DNA of 64,000 nucleotides, taken from positions 11,645,501 to 11,709,500 of the forward strand of contig CM034102.1 in assembly GCA_019914945.1 (NCBI GenBank), given 5' to 3'. Source of the stretch: Typha latifolia. Its lineage: Eukaryota > Streptophyta > Magnoliopsida > Poales > Typhaceae. Made by a program: the position numbers and the translations under genes. Below the pieces are notes generated by a model. That model saw nothing but the letters and a program-made list of their open reading frames with translations, was not told where the DNA came from and made no database searches. Each line of letters opens with the position of its first letter. Positions within the stretch are counted from its first letter, which is position 1. Positions 34,216 through 47,407 of the stretch are shown here, one piece after another.

Positions 34216-34260
34216 ACCAAGGCTCAACATCATCTTTTGAAGATGATGTTGAGCCTTGGT
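34216..34260. repeat. 45-bp near-perfect palindrome (21-bp arms, 3-base loop)
   Basis: Arms 34216-34236 and 34240-34260 are fully complementary (ACCAAGGCTCAACATCATCT... and its inverse). A direct partial copy AAGGCTCAACATTAT follows near 34279, and GAATGGTGAAGTTTTAAT occurs twice just downstream. Confidence 0.93.
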
Positions 34261-36958
34261 GAATGGTGAAGTTTTAATAAGGCTCAACATTATTATGAGA
34301 GTGGAATGGTGAAGTTTTAATTATTATATCTTGATGAGTTTTCACTAGATTTAAAATTGCATTTGTTGTTGTCTCAAAGAGTTATAGAGACATGCTTTAA
34401 ACCCCCAAGGGTCACAAAGATTGGGTAAGCACAAAAATTGGTATATTGGGAGGTAGTCAAGCAAATCATTTTCGAAGTGATTGTCAATAAGAAAGATCGA
34501 TTTATAAGTATTTTATAACTGTTATTTATTTTAGTGCTTAGTTAAATCTTAGAGAGGAAATTCGATGAGTACTTTTTCCATGTAATTTTAATCATCACAT
34601 AGCATTCTAATTGGGACACATCTTCTTACTATGTAATTTTATATTTTTTAATTTGCATCAAATAGGACTCTTATATTTTAGAGAGATTTTTTAGAAAATA
34701 AAACTTACTAGAGGACTATTTACTGTTAGATCTCCTCTACTCTACTCAGATGAATTGAACTATCCATATGGAAATCCAAAATACAAATATATTTTAAAAT
34801 GAATTGATGAATATATTTGCCTTTCTATTTTTCATAGTTATGAATCTGTCTGCTTTGGTTGATAAAAATAAGAATATCAATAGCAAGGTGATTAATACCA
34901 TTTTTTTAATAATGATTCGGACATATTTGAGGCTTCCCATAAGGGAACCACTGAAGTTAAATTTATTCAAAATTGCCAAGTTTAACCACCATTTTTTTAA
35001 ATCTTTAGGATGCAAGTAAACGAATAAATATTTTGAAGATCTTATGCTATGTTGAGTGATGTAGTTGACTCTAATTTCATTCTTGGTGAGAGAATACCTG
35101 GGAATAAAATTGTTAGGTCCCTATTAGAAAAGGTTTCAAGCCAAGATTACAACTACTTCTTGTAAGTACTACATTTAATATTAATAATCGATTCAATCCT
35201 ATATAGGATCCGTATATGATTTTTTTACCTAGGTTTTGAGATTTTCTTCAAGTAAAAATATTTGTGACTATGTTAGATTATTTTTCCCTTTAATTCTACT
35301 ATGTTTTTTCTTTAAGTAAGCGTGTGGAAGATCATTCCTAGGGTTATATTATTATTATTATTTTTCTCAGAGAGCATGTCAATTCTTGCAGTTGATTAAT
35401 ACCATGTTAATATAGTAACATAATTGGTAGTTCATCATGTTTGATCTTTTATAAAATCTAGGGTGGACAAAAGCATGCATGGTGATAGATTACATGCAGG
35501 TTGATCCAAAGCTATCAGTGTAATAAGAAATTGGCAGTGAGCATTCTCAACTTTGACCATCTTATGTAGCTTGTATTTGATTAAAATTATACTTTGGTGA
35601 TAGGGATTGCTCAATTTATTGTTACAGATTGATCCAATCTGAGCAAACTTTGGAGCAATTTGTTGAATGTACAAAGTACATAATTTTAATTATTGTCATA
35701 TGCTCATAATCTGTATAGTTTAGCATGAATTTCTCCATGGAATATGGGATACAGTTTAATATTAAAAATATGACTTGTTCTCAACTATAGATTCTTTCAT
35801 AATTCTCTCCAACTTATATTTCTCTATTACTATCTTTGTTGGCCTGTCTTCCTATAGTTCACCAGAGTTGAGACTCATTTAACTTTATGCGAGCATTTGA
35901 ATATTAATATAATTGTAAGTTGGAGTGGGCTATGATTATAATATAATATTTATATAATTTATATATATCTGATGCACAATAATATTCATTATTATTAATT
36001 AGAAAATAAAATATAATTAAATTACAAAATGCTCGTCGCAGTAGTAAATTATTTTGCCAGTAGTAGTCAAAAAGACTCGCAGATTCTAAAATAATAGTAT
36101 TATTTTAAAGCAGCTCAAAAGCTTAATTGATACTCACAATCTTCTTTGCCATTTTATTAAAGAGAAAGTTATAAATTATATTATATATATTTTTTTTATA
36201 TATATTTAAAACCCTCTCTTTTTATTATTTACAAATAGACCCCTTTAATATATAAAAATAGCAAACTACATCCTACCGTTTGATAGATAAATATAAATAA
36301 AATTGACTATCACATTAACTTAATTATAAAACTAAATTAAGCCTCCACAACATCCGGAGACAAACTAAAACATCAATTTGCGGATAAAATAAAATTAAAT
36401 AACTCCTTTTAATTATTAGAATCATTTCTAAATATTGGACCCACAAAATTAACATATCCATAACTAATGTCGCTTGATTTTAAAGGGACAATAAAAGGAA
36501 TAAAATACGGGCAATATAAGAAATATAAAAATATTATACAAGTAGGCAACATATTCGAATTTTTATTTTATTTTGTTGGGTAATTAAAAATTAAACTTAA
36601 CTAAGAGTGTTGATATCTATAAGTTTTAGTAAATAAGAGGTTATATTTATTAATAATAAAAGGAGAATATCTTATTTATAACATAGTAAAAATATTTAAG
36701 GTATTATTTATTTTTATTTTTATTTTTATTTTAACTGTAATAAAATGAAAACTATGAAAAATAAAGAGCCAACCAAAAAATGTAGCCAGTCTAGTCTAGC
36801 TATCCGTGATCAGTTATTATCTGATTATTAAAGAATATATATATATGGTACTTGTTTATCAATGTACTTTATGTCTACGGACATTTTAAATTAAAAAAAT
36901 AAAAGGAAATCAAATGACTGAGATGGGCTTCACATCGCGTTCCCAGGATTTGACTGCA
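34261..36958. other. AT-rich intergenic DNA, no gene
   Basis: Strongly A/T-rich with homopolymers and short TA runs. No supported reading frame, RNA gene or element end. Confidence 0.55.
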
Positions 36959-37399
36959 ACTCCATTATGAGCTTTGTTTTTAATGTCAATAATGGAGGCA
37001 AAATATTCAAAACACCATGGCCTCGTCTTAACTAACTTCTAGCACTCTTCTTGCAATAATTGAGTAAAAAATATTCCAAACGGGTTTAATAATGGAGGTA
37101 AAATAAAGGTAAACTAGAAGCTGGTGAGGTTCCAACCAACCTGGTCGTTCCAGCTGAATCTTCTAGCTTAGCTCTCTCTCTACAATATTTTAATGCCCTC
37201 AAAGGCTTGGACTTCTAAGATCATGCAACCTTAGAGTTTTATTAAATTAATGCCCTACGTCGTGCAACACACTGCAATGTTAGTTGGATGGTATTCCAAA
37301 GGGAAATGGGTTATAAATACGTCCGATTTGATTAGTAAGATGTCCTAGTAATTATTTATATAAGTAGTTGAAAAAATATACACGCTGATATATCTATAA

Positions 37400-38153
37400 A
37401 AACTCTAGGTGTGATTTTTAATCATTTGCTTAAGTAAAAAATGCGGAATAATAATCAACAAATAAACTAAAGATGAACGCCAAGATTTTTATATAGAAAA
37501 TTTCTAAACTAGGTAAAAAAATTGCGGATATAAATTCGAACTGAAATCAATCACTAAAACTTGTAGCAGTTACCAAGAAGCTTACGGATCAAATCATTGA
37601 TTCTCACAACTCAATCTGTATCAACCTTACTTGTTGGACCTCGCAACACATTGCTTTCCGTGAGGTTTTTAAACCCTATTGACCCTCGAGACGTAGTTTT
37701 ATAAAATCTAATATAGATATGTTGAGATGAAAATAATTCAGCAAGTTTCACCTAAAGTAGAGAAGTGATCTCCAATGGCCTCTATAAGATGATTTCAAAA
37801 TAATTATCGACCACTCCCATGGTTAGCGCATCATAATTCTTATATACCTTATAAAGATAAGGCCAAATCTAAGTCCAAATCTAAGTCCAATCACGTCTCA
37901 CGGAATTCTAGATTTAGCAAAGTTTCGTCATCGTGTTCGAACGACCTCCAAGTGCGTTCGAATTGCCAAAACTACAATTCTGTATGTGTGAAAGAGTTGC
38001 AAACTTTCTATGGTGCATTTGAATGCCTATAAATGCACCGTGAACAGGCTTACTTAAATGCTTCGAATAATAAAAATCTTCAAACCAAATCCTATTAAAT
38101 TTTATTTTATATATATATAGAGAGATAATATTTTATACATATTTACCAACACT
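37400..38153 (-). mobile_element. Solo LTR-like insertion downstream of HKT-B
   Basis: On the minus strand it begins TGTTGGTAAATATGTATAAA, and its other end carries TTACTTAAGCAAATGA near 37425. Both ends match the element at 41784-42785. It interrupts the duplicated 3' flank (absent from the matching place near 11.5 kb). The exact left end is not resolved. Confidence 0.65.
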
Positions 38154-38937
38154 AAAACCTAAGAGTAGTAGTCATTAGAGACGCAATGAAAAGCTAAGCT
38201 TATTTCTGAAAACATTCTAAAATAATAGTATTATCTGAAAGCAACTTAATGAGAAAGTTGTTTACGTAACTTAGCCGACCATATCAAAAGCTTAAACTGA
38301 TAGTGAAAGATTTTCGATATATGATAGCTCTATATTTTCATGACGAACCAGTTTAGTGCGATTAAAGTTCACAATCTCCTCTTGTGTTGTATAAGGTAAA
38401 CTATCGTCATCTTTAAAGTCTAAGCTGTTAAAAAGAACGATGCAATGGGATTTTAGAAAGAGATCACGGTAGTGAATTCCCAATTTTGAACTCCCAGTCT
38501 TGATTGATGGATTAACAATATGATGGTCGGCATACATATATTGCTGAAACTGCATGACAATTGTTATGGTAATTTCCTTAATTTTCTAAAATCTCATAGG
38601 AATAAATGGAACTTCCATAATTTAGTGGCCAAAACTGGACTCCATGCATAAAATATCTTATATGGTACCTTCCAGTTTTTGGAATTACAAGTTGTATCAC
38701 TAAAAGCGTATTGTGAATACACTAGTTTGTGCTTTAAAATTAATCACATATGCCATTTCTTAATTTCATTCCTATTCTTCTTGCTTGTGGTTAATGTACT
38801 CGATCTCACCGTCGGTGTTTAAACATTTCATTGTATTTCTGACAATGTCAAGTATAAGTACATTATGTAAACAGTGAACTCATACTGGAGATTGCAGCAG
38901 CCACCATGCATGCATATAGCATTACAATTAATTTAAC

Positions 38938-40835
38938 TTAACCAAGCTTCCAACCTTTACCACTTCTCATGCTAAACTTTTTAAGCCTCCCATAGAGCAT
39001 GATGAACACCAAAAGTAGCTTCCCTTCCACAGTCCACCACCCCGAAAAACTATACGGTTTGTCTTCGCAGATGCTATCAGGGTGTAGTTTTAGCAATCGC
39101 GAACAACTATAGCCCATAGATAACCCTACATTCCCATATGCACTGCATGGTATAATAAGAGACCAAATTAGAATTCTTTAAGGTGGGTAAATTGAAGATG
39201 ATATTTGCTAAAGCATATTAGTATAAAATCACCGCTCAGTGCAGTTGATGAGTTAATAATATCTTTAAGCTGCAATTCGTAGCATAATTAACTATTTAGG
39301 TAGCTACCATAAAGGTGATAAAAGATGGAGGCTGACCTTGTGACTTCAAATATCATGTTCAAACTGGAGAAGTTAAGCGGATCTCGTGATAGCATTCTTC
39401 TCTCCGTGATGCATGCGACGATCACAAAGATGGCGACACAGGAGAGTTGCGGCATTATCAGGTACTGCGCTAAAGATTTTCTCGAAATCCCCTTCTTATT
39501 TCCCTCGGAACTGGTATCTTCTTGAGAGGGTGCAATTGTTGTTGAAGCTGGAAGGTACCTAGAAACAACAACAGAGTGGGTGTTATCATCACTTGTTACT
39601 ACGTAAAGAACAATTAAATATAACAGAGAGAAAGAAAGAAGAAGAGGAAAAGCTTACATCATAGCAATGAATAACAATAGAACAGCAGGGGCGATGATGG
39701 ATGGATCGACGGAATTCTCACCGGAATGCCGAGTATTTACCGCCATAAACAACGCATTCACAACCTTCTGATAGGAACTCATACCATCAAAGACCGCGGA
39801 GTTCCAATTCATTGAACAAAATAGTACAACCATGACGGCCACGAAACCGACAACGGTCGCCGACAAGAAGGCCAACGGCAAAGTAGGGAGCAGATGCTCG
39901 AATCTCATCTTTCTAGGATTCTGAATCATATGCTTGGGTTCTTCAGATTTAGTTACAGTCTTCAGGGCCCAGAGTACCACCTTCAGGAAAAGAGGGAACA
40001 GCGTGTTGCCTGCGAGGATCTGAGGGATAATTATGAGGAGGAGACCCGAGTTCTTTGAAAAGATCGCCATGTTCTCGTTCGTCGGTATCAGTCCCCCGTT
40101 GGCGAACGAGGAAACAGCTACAGAGATGGAGAAGAGCACCACATTGATACCCTTCTGTCTAAGTACATCTCTTGAGCTAGAAATACGAACTAAGTACAAG
40201 AGGATTAACACAGAGCCAGCCACATGGAATAGGATAAGATAACCTAAGATAACGAAGCCCAAGTACCTTATACAACTCTGCGTCAGATCCTTACCATCAA
40301 TTGAAGAAATTTCTTGGACATCGTCATCTAAACCTGACTCAACGTGATCCAGGGTTCTTGAAGGATTCATAACATCTAGTTCTATACGAACTGAATCAAC
40401 TCTGCTGACGCTAAGCTCTGGCTTCTTATGCTTATAACTTCCTAATCCAAGACATATCAAACTAACAAAGACTGAACCTCCTAGAAACATCAACATGGTT
40501 AGAACGACGATTTGCGAACTCGAAAGGTCCTCCATCTTGATGGTGGCAAGACCTGAATCCGTAAGTGCGGATGTCGACAAGAAGAGCATGTCCACATAAG
40601 ACTTGGTAAACGAAGGGTTGCTAGGCTGGAGTATTACAAGAAGGAAAGAACCAAACAAGGAAACACAAGCAAAATAGAGCAGCTGAACCCAAAAGGTTTG
40701 GACATGGAATGCGAAGAATCGAAACAAGAACAAGATGGATTGGGAGATGTATCTACTGGCACGGAAGAAGCTCTGCGTTCTATTGAGTATGAACAGATGG
40801 ACCCAGCTCCTTATTTGGGTAATAGAGAATGCCAT
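38938..40835 (-). CDS. HKT: HKT-type Na+/K+ transporter, copy B
   Basis: Exons 39658-40835, 39337-39558 and 38938-39142 (introns 99 and 194 bp, GT-AG) give 534 residues. By direct comparison 65 of 534 residues differ from copy A (about 88% identity); 40 of the 47 exon-1 differences fall in the first 230 residues. The four filter glycines are kept: [13 protein letters not shown] (Gly95), [13 protein letters not shown] (Gly248), [11 protein letters not shown] (Gly372), [13 protein letters not shown] (Gly473). A notable change is FLGGSVF in place of FLGGEVF (Ser121 for a Glu that is widely conserved in HKTs). A TATA-like box lies 88 bp upstream. The frame is intact with no sign of pseudogenisation. 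The role (Na+/K+ transport across the plasma membrane) follows from the family; selectivity is not established. Confidence 0.93.
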
Positions 40836-40922
40836 CTCCGGAGAGACAAGTGCACAGAGAGCTTTTATAGCTTGTTCTGGTGGGGAACTGGGAATGGTAC
40901 AACGGATACTTGGGTTTCCGGC

Positions 40923-40931
40923 TTTATATAG
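40923..40931 (-). promoter_or_regulatory. TATA-like box of HKT copy B
   Basis: The gene strand reads CTATATAAAGC, 88 bp upstream of the ATG at 40833-40835, matching the placement in copy A. Confidence 0.65.
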
Positions 40932-40935
40932 ACCC

Positions 40936-41783
40936 TGGTGGAAGTGGGGAAAGTTTTAACGCCAATAAATAAAAATATTATGTCAATATTTGAAAAAAAA
41001 ATGATATGACCCTGGTGGAAATAGCTTGTTCTCATTGGCTTAATCCTTTATTTGCCTGTTATCAAGATAATTAATTAGCTCAAAAACTTAAAATATTAAG
41101 CAATGAACTAATAAAATTTTAACTCATGATCTTCTCAAAAATTAGCTTTGAAATTATGTCGGATAATAAATTAACTAAAAGCATAAATGAATGAAGAACA
41201 AATTTATAATATACAGTATGTAATCAGGGAATTGACAATTCTTTATTGATTGCAAGATCATCAAGCAGTTAGAATGAAAAAAAGAAAAATGATGGATTAG
41301 TTTAAGTGGTTTGGCAGCAAATCCATGTGTAAGTTGTTTAGAGAGACATCAGACGCAGGTAATTGAGAGGTGTCAACGAACGATCACATTGTTTTCCCTG
41401 AATTATGGCATAATAAAAGCATCCAAATCTATAAGTATAGTTAAACTAATTTCCATTTAATTCTATAGTTTCTAATACTTATAGTATATGATTCTAGACT
41501 TGGGCTCTCCTGGTGGCGGTTCTAACTGGGGAAAAGGTTTCTTGCTTTACATGTGGAAGCTTGGGAGAGGTGTAGATGGATAAGATATTTTAAGAATACA
41601 AATTTTTGAGGAAAAAGACGATCCATGAATCAAACCGGCGTTGCGTTGTCTGCTAGCACTGGAAAATTCTACAGATAATTCTCATTTTTGCTACTTTCTC
41701 TATGATCTTGTAAAGTTAGGTTAATTTCATTTGTTTAATCCTAACCTGGGAAAGAAAGAATAACAACCATGTCAGATTTTTAG
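40936..41783. other. HKT-B upstream region, no gene
   Basis: AT-rich promoter-side DNA. The stretch at 41630-41730 resembles 29330-29440 and 44550-44620 (CGTTCAAGACGATG / GCACTAGAAAATT-type words). No coding frame. Confidence 0.5.
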
Positions 41784-42785
41784 TGTTGGTAATTATGTAC
41801 AAAATATGTTAAATATTTTTATATATGTACATGAGCATTTGAAAGTATTTCGATTGAAGAATTATAAAATCAAAAGAGAAAGGTTTCTGCGTTCGCACCG
41901 CGCTCTCTCAGGAGTTCACACATACAGAGAATGCGTTCATGCCGTTCGAACTCGAGCACAGGCATTCGCACATACAGAGAATGTGTTTGGGCCGTTCGAA
42001 CCCGTATGCTTGAGTTCGCACATATAGAGAATGTTTTTCTGTCGTGCAAACGTGGTCAAGAGTTGTTCTAATGCACTCTGCATACGTTCACAACACGTTC
42101 ACACATACAGATGAGTGTATTTACGCCTTTGAACTCAATCAGTAAAAATCTAGTCATCGCGTTCAAACGCACTTGGACCCGTTCGAACGCATCTGAGAAC
42201 AAGTCAGGCCGTTCGAACGCACTCGAGCTGCGTTTGAACGCATCTGCGTAATATGCGAATTTTGAATTTTCGTGAGTTCGGATATAACTTGGATTTGGCT
42301 CTATCTTTGGTACATATATAAGCATTGTGATGCCCTAACTCTAGAGGGTTGGTAAAGGCAATTAAAAGAGAATTCTTGAGGCTACATCGTTTCTTCTACC
42401 AACAAGGTCTATCTCTTCTACAACGCATTAAACTTTCATCTTAAGGGTCATCTAGACGAATGATCAATTTCAAGGACTACTGAGGTTGGATATCAATCAC
42501 GAGAAGCAGTGAATCATAGGTTCTAGTGAGCAAGATTGAAAGGAACAAAGTCGTGGGGTTTGACGGGTTGTTTTGTAAGTCAGTCTTGTAACTACTACTA
42601 TTCGAGTGATTAGTTTTAATCCGAGTTTGGATCCGTAGTTTTTTTTTCGTTTGGGTTTTTTCACGTTAAAATCTTAGCGTTCATTTTTGCTTTTATTTTT
42701 TAATATTTTTTCCGTTTTTACTTAAGCAAAGGAGTGATATCATTGCATAGGGTTTAGATACATACGTGTGTCTAGGTGTTTTTCA
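41784..42785 (+). mobile_element. Solo LTR-like element rich in GCGTTCGAACGC words
   Basis: Begins TGTTGGTAATTATGTACAAA, shares its start and TTACTTAAGCAAA end region with 37400-38153, and lies in the opposite orientation. The middle (41890-42250) is a cluster of CGTTCGAAC-type palindromes and repeated CACATACAGAGAATG. A TATA-like ATATATAAGC lies near 42314. The right end is approximate and no clear target duplication was found. Confidence 0.65.
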
Positions 42786-45700
42786 AACCATAACTAAGAT
42801 ATACCATTGTCTCCATATTTACACTCAAAACGAAAAGAAAAGAAAAATATAAGATATAAGAGAAGAGAATGATTTTCCCTTAGAAAGAAATTTCAGTAGA
42901 AAATTAAAAAAAAAACAATCTCTAATAGTCTTTTTTTCTCTCATTTAAAAGTAGAGAAAAATAACGAGAAAGAAGGAGAAAAGCTAAATAATCTTTTTTT
43001 TTAACTCTCGGAGAGAAAATTATCTTTTCTACTGTTGTTTTATTTTTATTTGTTTCCTCTCAATAGAAGAATATGTACGATCTTAAGATAGATAACCTAA
43101 CGTCATATGTGAGGATTTTGTCATACAAGGGGAAAACTAGCGAGATGTGAAAAAAGTATTAGCTAGATTTGTACGAGAGAAAGTAGAAGAAAAGACAAAA
43201 TAGATAGATACACAGAAAAAAAGAAAGAAAAGAAGTTAGAAGCCAATTTTTCTTTTCTTTTTCTTCTTAGTCGCATGCACTCATATATAGCTTAAGCTTT
43301 TGCCCTACTCCTCTTCTTAACTATTAGTTTAATGTCTATAATTCCATGGGCAAGTGGTGTAATAATTTGGTGACTTTCAGCACAAAATAATTTAGTGTGT
43401 CTTGTTGAATTATTATTTCAAACTAAACGTTATCGAGACATTGTTCTAAATTGTTGTGCTACTGAGTTGCTTTTCTAAGTCAACCACAACGTCAAATAAT
43501 TTCCATTGAGCCAAACCATCTCCAATAATAATTTTTTTCACAATAGTTGTTTATGATTGGATTTGATCTTACAATCTCTTTGGTTATAGAGATGGATACC
43601 TAACTAACTCTAATTGCTGGTTAGACTTCAAACATTTGACCTCTTGGATTGTGATGATAATACGTAATAAAACTTCAAAAAACTGTACTTAAATTTCAAT
43701 AGTTTGAAACCAAAAGCTTCTATCAACTGAGCAAACGATGAAAGCACAAGAAGAAAAACAAGAATACGATGGAATTGGACAGCTATCTAACTACGTGTTT
43801 AACAGGCAAAAGGAAATTATTCACGGGCTAACTCTCTAGGCTTTATATACAGAGAGAGTGAGAGAGAGAACTTAGTGCTAATTATCATCTCATGCAGGTT
43901 CGGTTTACGTGTAGCTTATGGCATAGTGACACACTATTTTTAAAGTAAAAGTTTATAAAAAATCTTAATAATCCTAACTTAGTCAAAAGTATAATGAGTC
44001 ATAATGATACAAAACAAAGTTTATGTATTAAATAAATTTATCTAAAATACAACAGGTAAATATATAACACACCCAAGAACTTTTTTCCCTTTGGAATAGA
44101 TACCTCTCAAAACCTAAATAATCTTTAAAATTCTATCAACTTAATTGTTTATTTCTAGTTTATAGATATGCCTTTTATTCAAAACTATTTATGTCCTTTC
44201 ACATATAAATATTAAAAAGTAATATGAAGGGTATTCATACAAAAGGTACAAAAAGTACGGCGAGAAGTCCATAGAATCTGAAAGTGAAAAACAGAAATAT
44301 GAAACATCAATTTGAAATTCAAGGTCAGAACAACCAAACGAAAGGCCAGGGTTCTTCAAACCCAATATTTGTAAGTATAAAAGTACAAATAATTTTAGGG
44401 TTCATGTGAGAGGTTCTTTTCTTCCTTTCTCGTTCTTTGTCACATGCCAGAGTAGTTATCACGTCAAGGCTCAAAGATGTTTAGTCACGATATGGAGAAA
44501 GATTATTTTACTATAATTATTGCAGAAAAGTATAAAAAGAAAAGGGAAGTTGGTGCATTCCGCGTTCAAGACGATGGTGGAAAATTTTGTAAACTTCCTA
44601 ATAGTTGAAATCTAGGTTACCTTAGTTGTTTAATGTCAATTATGCGAAAGGTGTAGTACAACGAATCTTTCAACATGTCGTTATCTGTATAATTGAGAGT
44701 AAGAGATAAATCCACAAAAAAATATGAGGTCTTTGAGGTTACCGAGAATCGAACTATACTTTTTTATCTTTCACCTATATATATATATATATATGGTATT
44801 TTAGAAGACCTCCATGAGTCCCTAACAATGTCTATTTCTCTCCAAACTCAGGCATTACAGCAAACAGCTACCTGATCAGGAAAGCGAGCGCCCCAAAACT
44901 ACTGGAGCATAAGAGCTGACTATTGCAAAAGTCACCATCTCGCCATGCACATCAAATGGACTTCTCACAATATTTAATATCAGAGGGGTAGAGAGAAAGG
45001 ATGCTGCTCCCGTTAATGCCAAAGGTTCTTTCTCAGAAGGTGAAACAAGAGGCCAATAGCTGGTCAACCATTCAAGAATGATGTGCCCTTGCAAGTAGGG
45101 CCCATCGAAATAAAAGAAGAAATTAGTTCTACACCTTGACAGCCATTAGATTTGGGATTAATGTAGAGCTCTCCTCACTCCAATAGCTTACTTAAAAGTA
45201 TTGTCTAATTGCAGCCCCTCTCTTTCTCTCTCTCTCTCTCTCGCTTTTTCTTATGGTGGTGATAATTACATAGAAAAATAAAGAAAGGTTAAATATATTT
45301 TACGTCATTATAATTTGGACAAAACTACTATCCTATCACTCCATCTTTATGAACTTTTTATTATCTTATCTTACAAACTGGTATCGTTTTGAATAAGATT
45401 TACTTTGCTCTCCCGAAATTCTTTCTTGTATCACGGAGCCATCTTAAACTTTCTTTTAAAATACATAGTTATTTAACATATGCAAGACTGCTTAAGTTTA
45501 TTTGTTACCTTTGTTATAACTATTTACAGGTATAGTTTAGACAAAAGTAACAACGCATAGTGTTGTAAAAAAAGTTTAGTGAATAACTTTTCACTCAAAT
45601 TACAAGATGTTAAAATATATTTAGGCAATTAATTTATGTTGTCAGATACAAATTCTGGGAAGTTAAGAATGTTAAGCGTTGGTTTTAGATCGTTGTTTAT

Positions 45701-46642
45701 TCATCAAGACTTAAGCGAAGATCATGTGGAAGATCATGTGTTTGTCTTGGTGTGAATCCCTCTTAAGCCTAGTTTAGTTCTTAGATAATCTAGATCAGAT
45801 AATTCTCAATAAATGTAGAGATAGACTATTTTCCTTTAAATTATTTAGAAATATTTCTTATGCTCTTAAGGTACGTAGTTGCATTTCCCAACTGATAACA
45901 GTTATTATTTATTTAGTTTTGTACAATTAGGAAGTATAGTCGAAAGGATGATCAACATGAAATGTATTAAAAATTAACAATTTGATGCCACTCTTCTCTC
46001 AGGTGACATAACATGCATTTATTTTCCTATTTGGTAGATTCGTTCAATAATGAAGCATACATGCTGATACAGTATCACTGTTGACCAAAATTTCTTTTAA
46101 GGCCATAATTCCTCATTTTAGGTCAAATGACATTTTTTTAATCTCAATCATGCACTATTTTTTATAGCCAAGAGGTCTAATCATAGAAAGAAGACAACCA
46201 ATACGTCTTCCTTCTTCATAAACGCCGATACAGATTCATCTAACTATTCAATTATCTCTTGTAGCTTTGCGAATACTCAAAGGAATTCTTTTTTTATTTT
46301 TTAAATAGTAATCATGTTACCACAAAAATATACAAAGTTACCTAGAGAGCTGATCATTGGGTGTCGGGCCAGGTTAGAAAAGCTTAGCTCGTTATTGTTC
46401 GTCGGCCCATGAGAGAGTAAGCTAGCTGAGCCGCCGAGTAAATAGGCAGGTAGAGGTTTAGGATTAGAGGTCGAGCCGAACATGATATGGGCCACGAGAA
46501 CCTGTCTCATCAAAGGTCAACCATGGTAAGAGCATTGCAAGCATCCATTCTAGTTGATCCTTCCTTCCTACCCCCAAACAAAGAAAAAGATTTTTGAACT
46601 CTTAAAAGGTTTTAGTTTTTGGCAAAATTAGTGACATACACT
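42786..46642. other. Intergenic DNA, no gene
   Basis: AT-rich to 44340, then the upstream duplication block shared with 29150-30690 up to 46275. A (TA)n run lies at 44776-44794 and a short CT run near 45218-45242. No supported coding region. Confidence 0.5.
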
Positions 46643-47290
46643 ATTACGAACCAAATTTAGACTAATCCAAACGTAAGAAAATCTGGACTAATCTAGATGT
46701 AAAAAAATTATAAAAATTTAGGTGTGGTAGCCTTACAAAATAGGGTTATAATGACTCTAGTTTCATGACAATTGAATATCTTGATGAAAAGATATAACTA
46801 AAACAGTGGAGCAAGGTCGAACAGAGGCAGAACAGTAAATATCTGATGTTGTGGCGGCTATCGTAAGGTGGCTGTTGGAGATAATGGTGGCTATACTTTG
46901 GAGGTAGAATTTGGATTTCTAATTTAGATATACTCCTAGGAAAATAAACGATTATGATTAACTTATTTCTACTCCTAAGATAAACTCAAGACTAAAATAA
47001 TTTATCAATGCTTAGATACTTAGATTAATAAACTAAGAAGTTAGCTCATCTATATATAGTGGTCGAGTACACTAAGTCATATTCAGACTTAGCCCAAAAG
47101 ACATATATGACTCGAATTAGGACTTATCTTAGAGATTTATATGACTTAATTAAATTTATCTTAGTAACTTATATGGTTTAATTAAACTTATCTTAGTGGC
47201 ATACATGACTTAACTAGACTTATTTTAAGAGCTTATATAAGCATAAATTAATTAAAAAATAAAAAGACTTGATCCATCAAACCTAATATT
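46643..47290. repeat. Diverged copy of the second LTR family, with a 32-bp tandem repeat
   Basis: Begins ATTACGAACCAAATTTAGAC and keeps landmarks of the 14.96/16.84-kb LTRs (GGAGCAAGGTCGAACAG, GTAAATATCTGATGTTGTGGC). At 47123-47240 a 32-bp unit CTTATCTTAGAGATTTATAT... recurs about 3.5 times. Its 3' end is unclear. Confidence 0.65.
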
Positions 47291-47407
47291 CTCATAATGT
47301 GATCACACACACCGAAAGAATCAATAACTTCTTCAACATCCCAACTTTGTGCAAAATCAAGAAAACCCCCATGAGAAATGAGATAAAGTTTGGATTTTTT
47401 TTTTTAT

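Larger units (their letters stand above)
36959..46275. repeat. Segmental duplication, unit 2 (contains HKT copy B)
   Basis: Same order of blocks as 11034-30690: 3' flank, HKT gene, then upstream blocks from 44340. Internal differences are insertions: solo LTR-like elements at about 37400-38153 and 41784-42785 here, and the LTR array plus TIR element in unit 1. Confidence 0.75.
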
